A stretch of DNA of 64,000 nt from Anthonomus grandis grandis. Taxonomy: Eukaryota; Arthropoda; Insecta; Coleoptera; Curculionidae. Under the pieces are notes generated by a model. It was not told the origin of the DNA. It was given only the letters and a program-made list of their open reading frames with translations, and made no database searches. The stretch's first letter is position 1. Each line of letters begins with the position of its first letter. A program made the translations under genes and the position numbers. The stretch covers positions 27,919,100 through 27,983,099 of the forward strand of contig NC_065554.1 in assembly GCF_022605725.1 (NCBI RefSeq), read 5' to 3'. Shown here piece after piece: positions 56,447-64,000 of the stretch.

Positions 56447-56904
56447 CTTAAGAATATGATTAAAAAAATAGAAAAATCGCATTTATTCTTGCATCTAATA
56501 AAAAAATGTGACATGCGATACCTCGTTAAATTTGTAATAAAAAATGGAATCAGATACAGGGTATACTTTTTTTCCGAGCCATATAAAAAAATAAAGTTGA
56601 TGATGGTTTCTCGAAAACGAAACGTCGGATACAAAATCTTAAAACGCCATCACGTAGCTCTTTAAAAGTGGCAATAAAAAAGTTTTGTTGGTTTTTTCAT
56701 ATCTTTTAAAATAAGGGCAGAAAAAAATAAAATCGATTTTGGAAAATTTTCCCAATATCTCGGCAGGCAATGAAAATTTTTGAATTATTTCAACCTCATT
56801 TAAATACGCTTTAAAGTACGCAACTTTTTTCTAATTTAACCTAACCTGTAACTTCAATAGGTACTGAGATCTTCATGCTTAGGATATTTATCTTGGACGC
56901 CCTG
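56447..56904. repeat. long terminal inverted repeat, right
   Basis: The complement of the left arm. It includes GGTTTCTCGAAAACGAAACG near 56605 and GTACGCAACTTTTTTCTAAT near 56816. Confidence 0.85.
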
Positions 56905-57284
56905 TATACGTCCATAGTACGTAATACGTCTTTTGGGGTACATACTGTGTATGTACAGGGTGTCCCATTTTGGGTACTTTTGCGAGATATCTCTGTTATT
57001 TTTAGAGATTTAGAGAGTTGCGGTTTTCGCGACTCTGTGCTACTATCCCCCCATCGTATCTCCGTTATCTTTAAAGGTTTTATAAAAGTAAAAACTCATT
57101 CTTATAGATCTTTTTCCGTAGAATCTAGTGGCGTAGATATATTTTTTTTAAATAATAGTTTTTGAGAAGAATAAATAAATAAATGTCAACTATCTTTGGG
57201 TTTTGATTGACATTTCTCTGTTTTTGATTGAGTTTATGCTCCAAAACCCATTTATTTTCGTTATTTGTGAATTTTGCCAAAAAA

Positions 57285-57881
57285 ATGGCAGCATTTGAAA
57301 ATGATGAAAAATATGATATCCTTGTATGTTTTATACAAAACAATGAAAATGCTGAAGAAGTTTCGGAACTATATTTCCATAGGTAAGTTAGAAGCCGTTA
57401 TATGACTACCTACAATTTCTAATGTTGTAATTTTATGCTTGGTAGATATCCAGAGAGAAGGCAACCGTTTTCTCGTATATTCGCTCGTTTAAAGGACAAT
57501 TTACTTGAGCACGGATCTTTTGTTTAGCCGCGTCCTAAAGCATACAATAAAGAAAATAGGGAAGAAAAAGAAATAGATGTTTTAGGTTATATAGAAGCGA
57601 TACCCTCGAGCTCATGCAGAAAAATCAAAAAAGAAGTTGGAGTGTTAAAAACTGACGCACAACTAGATGGTACCTAGACCTACTTGAGCAAGTTCTTGCA
57701 GAAAGTCTGGAAAATATCCCTCTAGGCTCAAGATGGTGCCCCAAGTCATAACTCTGGGCTAGTAATGGCATTTCTTAAAAATAAATTTGCCCAAAGATGA
57801 ATTGGTACCAACAGACCTGTTAGATGGCCTCCACGATCTCTCGATTTTAGATTTTTTTTATGGAGGTATATACAAGATCTC
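57285..57881 (+). pseudogene. mariner-like transposase, N-terminal and core part
   Basis: Exon 1 (57285-57382) opens MAAFENDEKYDILVCFIQNN and ends at a gtaagt donor. Exon 2 starts at 57446 after ggtag and continues YPERRQPFSRIFARLKDNLL, EHGSFV, stop, PRPKAYNKENREEKEIDVLG. This is the DUF4817 helix-turn-helix that binds the element ends. The region with the first catalytic aspartate is deleted near 57660. 57690-57780 preserves LENIPLGSRW and a damaged second block. 57822-57881 has RWPPRSLDFRFFLWRYIQDL, the third catalytic block. The coding sequence then runs into the 174-bp array. Confidence 0.85.
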
Positions 57882-60800
57882 ACAAACGTCTGAATCATTT
57901 TAAAAAGTTACTTTTCTTACTTCATTAATCCATTTACAAACGATGAGGTTAATTTCATAGCGATCGTCAATGATTCCTGGTTCTGAGATAAGGATTTAGG
58001 TGAAAAAAGGGTGTAAAAGTCCACTTTTTGACTTTCTACCGCATCTCACCTCTCAGAAACATCGTGAATCATTTTAAAAAGTCACTTTTCTTACTTCATT
58101 GATCCGTCTGCAAACGAAAGGCATAATTTCATAGCGATCGTCAATGATTCCTGGTTCTGAGATAAGGATTTAAGTCAAAAAAGGGGGTAAAAGTCCACTT
58201 TTTGACTTTCTACCGCATCTCACCTCTCAGAAACGTCGTGAATCATTTTAAAAAGTTACTTTGTTTACTTCATTAATCCGTCTGCAAACGAAAGGCATAA
58301 TTTCATAGCGATCGTCAATAATTCCTGGTTCTGAGATAAGGATTTAGGTGAAAAAAGAGGGTAAAAGTCCACTTTTTGACTTTCTACCGCATCTCACCTC
58401 TCAGAAACGTCGTGAATCATTTTAAAAAGTTACTTTTCTTACTTCATTAATCCGTCTGCAAACTAAAGGCATAATTTCATAGCGATCATCAATGATTCCT
58501 GATTCTGAGATAAGGATTTAAGTGAAAAAAGGGTGTAAAAGTCCACTTTTTGACCTTCTACCGCATCTCACCTCTCAGAAACGTCGTGAATCATTTTAAA
58601 AAGTCACTTTTCTTACTTCATTAATCTGTCTGCAAACAAAAGGCATAATTTCATAGCGATTGTCAATGATTCCTGGTTCTGAGATAAGGATTTAGGTGAA
58701 AAAAGAGGGTAAAAGTCCACTTTTTGACTTTCTACCGCATCTCACCTCTCAGAAACGTAGTGAATCATTTTAAAAAGTTACTTTTCTTACTCCATTAATC
58801 CGTCTGCAAACGAAAGGCATAATTTCATAGCGATCGTCAATGATTCCTGGTTCTGAGATAAGGATTTAAGTCAAAAAAGGGGGTAAAAGTCCACGTTTTG
58901 ACTTTCTACCGCATCTCACCTCTCAGAAACGTCGTGAATCATTTTAAAAAGTTACTTTTTTTACTTCATTAATCCGTCTGCAAACGAAAGGCATAATTTC
59001 ATAGCGATCGTCAATAATTCCTGGTTCTGAGATAAGGATTTAGGTGAAAAAAGAGGGTAAAAGTCCACTTTTTGACTTTCTACCGCATCTCACCTCTCAG
59101 AAACGTCGTGAATCATTTTAAAAAGTTACTTTTCTTACTTCATTAATCCGTCTGCAAACTAAAGGCATAATTTCATAGCGATCATCAATGATTCCTGATT
59201 CTGAGATAAGGATTTAAGTGAAAAAAGGGTGTAAAAGTCCACTTTTTGACCTTCTACCGCATCTCACCTCTCAGAAACGTCGTGAATCATTTTAAAAAGT
59301 CACTTTTCTTACTTCATTAATCTGTCTGCAAACAAAAGGCATAATTTCATAGCGATTGTCAATGATTCCTGGTTCTGAGATAAGGATTTAGGTGAAAAAA
59401 GAGGGTAAAAGTCCACTTTTTGACTTTCTACCGCATCTCACCTCTCAGAAACGTAGTGAATCATTTTAAAAAGTTACTTTTCTTACTCCATTAATCCGTC
59501 TGCAAACGAAAGGCATAATTTCATAGCGATCGTCAATGATTCCTGGTTCTGAGATAAGGATTTAAGTCAAAAAAGGGGGTAAAAGTCCACGTTTTGACTT
59601 TCTACCGCATCTCACCTCTCAGAAACGTCGTGAATCATTTTAAAAAGTTACTTTTCTTACTTCATTACTCCGTCTGCAAACGAAAGGCATAATTTCATAG
59701 CGATCGTCAATGATTCCTGGTTCTGAGATGAGGATTTAGGTGAAAAAAAGGTGTAAAAGTCCACTTTTTGACTTTCTACCGCATCTCACCTCTCAGAAAC
59801 GTCGTGAATCATTTTAAAAAGTCACTTTTTTTACTTCATTAATCCGTCTGCAAACGAAAGGCATAATTTCATAGCGATCGTCAATGATTCCTGGTTCTGA
59901 GATAAGGATTTAGGTGAAAAAAGGGGGTAAAAGTCCACTTTTTGACTTTCTACCGCATCTCACCTCTCAGAAACGTCGTGAATCATTTTAAAAAGTTACT
60001 TTTTTTACTTCATTACTCCGTCTGCAAACGAAAGGCATAATTTCATAGCGATCGTCAATGATTCCTGGTTCTGAGATAAGGATTTAAGTCAAAAAAGGGG
60101 GTAAAAGTCCACGTTTTGACTTTCTACCGCATCTCACCTCTCAGAAACGTCGTGAATCATTTTAAAAAGTTACTTTTCTTACTTCATTACTCCGTCTGCA
60201 AACGAAAGGCATAATTTCATAGCGATCGTCAATGATTCCTGGTTCTGAGATAAGGATTTAGGTGAAAAAAGGGTGTAAAAGTCCACTTTTTGACTTTCTA
60301 CCGCATCTCACCTCTCAGAAACGTAGTGAATCATTTTAAAAAGTTACTTTTCTTACTCCATTAATCCGTCTGCAAACGAAAGGCATAATTTCATAGCGAT
60401 CGTCAATGATTCCTGGTTCTGAGATAAGGATTTAAGTCAAAAAAGGGGGTAAAAGTCCACGTTTTGACTTTCTACCGCATCTCACCTCTCAGAAACGTCG
60501 TGAATCATTTTAAAAAGTTACTTTTCTTACTTCATTACTCCGTCTGCAAACGAAAGGCATAATTTCATAGCGATCGTCAATGATTCCTGGTTCTGAGATA
60601 AGGATTTAGGTGAAAAAAGGGTGTAAAAGTCCACTTTTTGACTTTCTACCGCATCTCACCTCTCAGAAACATCGTGAATCATTTTAAAAAGTCACTTTTC
60701 TTACTTCATTGATCCGTCTGCAAACGAAAGGCATAATTTCATAGCGATCGTCAATGATTCCTGGTTCTGAGATAAGGATTTAAGTCAAAAAAGGGGGTAA

Positions 60801-62556
60801 AAGTCCACGTTTTGACTTTCTACCGCATCTCACCTCTCAGAAACGTCGTGAATCATTTTAAAAAGTTACTTTTCTTACTTCATTACTCCGTCTGCAAACG
60901 AAAGGCATAATTTCATAGCGATCGTCAATGATTCCTGGTTCTGAGATAAGGATTTAAGTCAAAAAAGGGGGTAAAAGTCCACGTTTTGACTTTCTACCGC
61001 ATCTCACCTCTCAGAAACGTCGTGAATCATTTTAAAAAGTTACTTTTCTTACTTCATTACTCCGTCTGCAAACGAAAGGCATAATTTCATAGCGATCGTC
61101 AATGATTCCTGGTTCTGAGATAAGGATTTAGGTGAAAAAAGGGTGTAAAAGTCCACTTTTTGACTTTCTACCGCATCTCACCTCTCAGAAACGTAGTGAA
61201 TCATTTTAAAAAGTTACTTTTCTTACTCCATTAATCCGTCTGCAAACGAAAGGCATAATTTCATAGCGATCGTCAATGATTCCTGGTTCTGAGATAAGGA
61301 TTTAAGTCAAAAAAGGGGGTAAAAGTCCACGTTTTGACTTTCTACCGCATCTCACCTCTCAGAAACGTCGTGAATCATTTTAAAAAGTTACTTTTCTTAC
61401 TTCATTACTCCGTCTGCAAACGAAAGGCATAATTTCATAGCGATCGTCAATGATTCCTGGTTCTGAGATGAGGATTTAGGTGAAAAAAAGGTGTAAAAGT
61501 CCACTTTTTGACTTTCTACCGCATCTCACCTCTCAGAAACGTAGTGAATCATTTTAAAAAGTTACTTTTCTTACTCCATTAATCCGTCTGCAAACGAAAG
61601 GCATAATTTCATAGCGATCGTCAATGATTCCTGGTTCTGAGATAAGGATTTAAGTCAAAAAAGGGGGTAAAAGTCCACGTTTTGACTTTCTACCGCATCT
61701 CACCTCTCAGAAACGTCGTGAATCATTTTAAAAAGTTACTTTTCTTACTTCATTACTCCGTCTGCAAACGAAAGGCATAATTTCATAGCGATCGTCAATG
61801 ATTCCTGGTTCTGAGATGAGGATTTAGGTGAAAAAAAGGTGTAAAAGTCCACTTTTTGACTTTCTACCGCATCTCACCTCTCAGAAACGTCGTGAATCAT
61901 TTTAAAAAGTCACTTTTTTTACTTCATTAATCCGTCTGCAAACAAAAGGCATAACTTCATAGCGATCGTCAATGATTCCTGGTTCTGAGATAAGGATTTA
62001 GGTGAAAAAAGGGGGTAAAAGTCCACTTTTTGACTTTCGACCGCATCTCACCTCTCAAAAACGTCGTGAATTATTTTAAAAAGTTACTTTTCTTACTTCA
62101 TTAATCCGTCTGCAAACAAAAGGCATAACTTCATAGCGATCGTCAATGATTCCTGGTTCTGAGATAAGGATTTAAGTCAAAAAAGGGGGTAAAAGTCCAC
62201 TTTTTGACTTTCTACCGCATCTCACCTCTCAGAAACGTCGTGAATCATTTTAAAAAGTTACTTTTTTTACTTCATTAATCCGTCTGCAAACGAAAGGCAT
62301 AATTTCATAGCGATCATCAATAATTCCTGGTTCTGAGATAAGGATTTAAATAAAAAAAGGGGGTAAAAGTCCACTTTTTGACTTTCTACCGCATCTCACC
62401 TCTCAGAAACGTCGTGAATCATTTTAAAAAGTTACTTTTCTTACTTCATTAATCCGTCTGCAAACGAAAGGCATAATTTCATAGCGATCGTCAATGCTTC
62501 CCGGTTCTGAGATAAGGATTTAGGTGAAAAAAGGGTGTAAATGTCAACTTTTTGAA
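57882..62556. repeat. 174-bp satellite array, 27 copies
   Basis: The word ATAGCGAT recurs with its CGAT at 57961 and then exactly every 174 bp to 62485 (26 steps, no net indel). The consensus includes GTGAATCATTTTAAAAAGTT, CGTCTGCAAACGAAAGGCAT, GATTCCTGGTTCTGAGATAA, AAAAGTCCACTTTTTGAC and CGCATCTCACCTCTCAGAAA. Two variant types (GATTTAAGTC...CCACG and GATTTAGGTG...CCACT) alternate in much of the array. A 4-monomer block is repeated at 696 bp (58309-58831 and 59005-59527 anchors). Edge monomers (first one, last four) are the most diverged. No open frame spans it. Confidence 0.95.
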
Positions 62557-62702
62557 AATCAGGATAATCTGTTACTTTTTGGACTTTAAACAAATACAAA
62601 CTAACTGGTAGAAATGTGAGAAAACTTAAAACGTAAAAACATGAAAATTCTAGGAAAATCCAATTAAAAATCATCGAAAGGAGAGCTTCTTCGAATCTTC
62701 AA
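62557..62702. other. unique DNA between array and transposase C-terminus
   Basis: About 145 bp of AT-rich sequence that is neither satellite nor clearly transposase. It is probably carried in with the array or left by its expansion. Confidence 0.45.
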
Positions 62703-62891
62703 GTGCATAAAAGGCAATGCAATAATTTAATAGACCTTCAAGACGCAATTCATTTAGCATTTCAAAATCTGAGAAGGAGACAAATTATTAGTTTGAATGC
62801 TATTCAAAGGGTTACAAAGATGTGCCAATTTTGTATCAGAGAAGATGGTGGTCATTTTGAACAACTCTTGTTTTGTTATAGTGTTTATTAA
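62690..62891 (+). pseudogene. mariner-like transposase, C-terminal part
   Basis: 62703 onward reads VHKRQCNNLIDLQDAIHLAF, QNLRRRQIISLNAIQRVTKM, then CQFCIREDGGHFEQLLF. The ending 'GGHFEQLL' is the usual C-terminus of the family whose N-terminal part stops at 57881. In relatives, the segment after FLWGY-x-K-D-L continues directly into a V-Y-K/R...DL-x-x-x-I helix, so the two halves belong together. Confidence 0.85.
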
Positions 62892-64000
62892 GTTTATATA
62901 TTTATTTTTTTGTGTTCTTTTATTAGAAAAAAAAATAAGAATAATGCAATTCCCCATTCGTCGTTATTAATTTGTAACTTTCTATTTGACTATTATTGTT
63001 ATTCAATACTAGAAGGCCTACTATTAAATTATGCATTTAACTTAGAAAATTGTTAGTTATTTGCGTATTTTTGAAAATAAGTCCATACTGTTATATATTT
63101 TTGAAAAGGTAAAAAAAGGCCACTATTATGAACTATAAAAATACAGGGTGTTCCGTTTAAAAAAACATAAATTGGGATTATAGTAATAATGCCCCATTGA
63201 CGCAAAGCTCTTTGTTTCATTGACACCCATCAACATGGAAACTGTGAAGCTACTCAGGTGACAAGGAGACCACGAGCAACCCCATGGCCATTTTTTCAGG
63301 AGGGAGGTGTTACGTCATGTGACCATCAGCGAAGCCGGATCACAGTTCTCGTTATTTCGCGCTCTTAAAATTGTTATATGCAGCAGTTTTGATATATTTG
63401 TTAATTAAGCTTAATATAGTTGATTGTACCGCCGCAGAGTAAAGTCATTCGTTTTGTTTTTCAACTTTGATTTTTGTTACATCAAAACTCATGTGCTATT
63501 TGGGATAAATCTCAACTTTAATACAATTCAAATGATGGCAATTTTGTTTGCAGATGACACTTATAAATGTCTAAAGTCTAGCTTCATTGCTTGGTACCAC
63601 CACCATTTCGAATCCGTGGCAAACGAATCCCGCTGAAAAGAAAACCAACCACGGCCAGATCGATATCGCCCCGAAGCAATAAACAATTTTAAGCACCGGC
63701 AATTAAAGTACTCCCATCGAATTAATCTCCGGCACTCATTAGATCGTGGTATAAATAAATTCACGTCTGATTACGGCTTATTATTTGGCCTTGCCCATCG
63801 TTTACGAGAGAAAGAGCCGGGGCCTCTCGATTACCATTTTTACTTATGGTCCCCGATATCGCCGGTTCAAATCTCGATATCCGAGAAGTTATAAATTGAA
63901 AATGGGCGTGGCGAAAGTTCGTATTTATGTCCACGAGAAATATTGAAGGTAATTATTTCGCGGGATGAAAATATCGATCTGCCGCTTGTTTTCTTTTCAT
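62892..64000. other. AT-rich DNA, a mariner-type left end, then GC-richer unique sequence
   Basis: At 63143-63165 ACAGGGTGTTCCGTTTAAAA looks like the start of another mariner-type element, but no transposase or partner end was found before the window closes. 63620-64000 is GC-richer, with CGATATCGCC, GGCAATTAAAG, GAATTAATC and CCGATATCG, i.e. homeodomain-like and palindromic sites. No gene recognised; possibly regulatory. Confidence 0.35.

Larger units (their letters stand above)
54918..56904 (-). mobile_element. mariner-like transposon with ~460-bp inverted ends
   Basis: The element is 1987 bp. The outer ends are CAGGGTGTCCAAGATAAGGA (54918) and CAGGGCGTCCAAGATAAATA (read inward from 56904). 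The right flank is TA (56905-56906) and the left TT, so a TA target with one change is likely. The inverted similarity runs inward for about 460 bp on each side (54918-55375 and 56447-56904). It encloses a minus-strand transposase. Matching frames on opposite strands at 55179 and 56428 are mirror images of the repeat, not genes. Confidence 0.88.
56956..62891 (+). mobile_element. second mariner-like transposon, split by a satellite array
   Basis: The left end CAGGGTGTCCCATTTTGGGT starts at 56956 after TA, only 51 bp from the previous element. The plus-strand transposase starts at 57285. Its coding sequence runs to about 57881, is interrupted by 4.8 kb that is mostly satellite, and resumes at about 62703 to the stop near 62891. 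The right inverted end was not recognised. Removing the insertion leaves about 1.1 kb from the left end to the stop, with an internal deletion in the transposase. Confidence 0.8.

Noticed and set aside
55179..56634. Matching 62- and 68-codon frames at 55179-55367 (+) and 56428-56634 (-), both starting MYPTFRFRET
   Set aside because: They are the same sequence in the two inverted arms of the mariner-like element, not genes.
57882..62556. Regular repeats resembling a CRISPR array
   Set aside because: The whole 174-bp unit repeats with no variable spacers, and the surroundings are eukaryotic transposons; it is satellite DNA.
63855..63885. tRNA-like B box (GGTTCAAATCTC)
   Set aside because: No A box, acceptor stem or cloverleaf could be drawn around it.
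1..64000. Host protein-coding gene, rRNA or telomeric TTAGG repeats
   Set aside because: Looked for and not seen; every recognisable protein block belongs to a transposable element.

Overview
This window looks like a gene-poor, AT-rich stretch of an insect nuclear genome, most likely a beetle. The evidence is spliced eukaryotic transposon genes (gtaagt donors, ttttag acceptors), LINEs with (ATT)n tails, many Tc1/mariner-type transposases with the N-terminal helix-turn-helix common in insects (DUF4817 type), MADF/BESS proteins and a long satellite array. I find no bacterial features and no recognisable host protein-coding gene. Nearly everything that codes belongs to a transposable element, usually broken. 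Between the elements lie AT-rich sequence, a few GC-richer islands with GATA-like and homeodomain-like sites, and several locally duplicated non-coding blocks.

Layout. 1-3.3 kb: AT-rich sequence with two fold-back MITEs and two clusters of an ACACAATTGT-like palindrome. 3285-5940: a complete-ended hAT element (8-bp duplication GCAAAGTC) with a decayed transposase. 6155-10439: a PIF/Harbinger element (TSD TAA) with nuclease and MADF-BESS genes on opposite strands; a 2.3 kb TA-flanked element (7734-10054), itself carrying a MITE, has landed in the nuclease exon. 10.4-18.9 kb: LINE and hAT debris, a 5'-truncated LINE (15.56-16.91 kb) and a GC-rich GATA-rich island. 18998-21733: a DNA transposon whose long gene is a DUF7869-like DDD transposase. 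23.7-24.2 kb: mariner remnant. 24892-27448: a second Harbinger (TSD TTA), with a decayed nuclease but an apparently intact two-exon MADF-BESS gene. 28-46 kb: LINE and mariner scraps, duplicated non-coding blocks (34.9-36.2 kb; 41.5-42.1 kb with a third copy at 46.0 kb) and long AT-rich tracts. 48.4-50.5 kb: a degenerate ~1 kb AT-rich tandem repeat. 50679-51752: a deleted second DUF7869 element. 54918-56904: a mariner-like element with ~460 bp inverted ends. 56956-62.9 kb: another mariner-like element whose coding region is split by a 27-copy, 174-bp satellite array.

Three observations stand out. (1) The two DUF7869 elements differ in sequence but share AATT flanks and an iterated end motif AAAACC-N7-TCCAA, so they look like one lineage of cut-and-paste transposons (possibly Sola-like). 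(2) Both Harbingers carry their two genes interlocked on opposite strands: each MADF gene has its last exon inside the nuclease intron and its first exon at the nuclease 3' end. (3) A satellite with exact 174-bp register and higher-order structure sits inside a transposase coding sequence.
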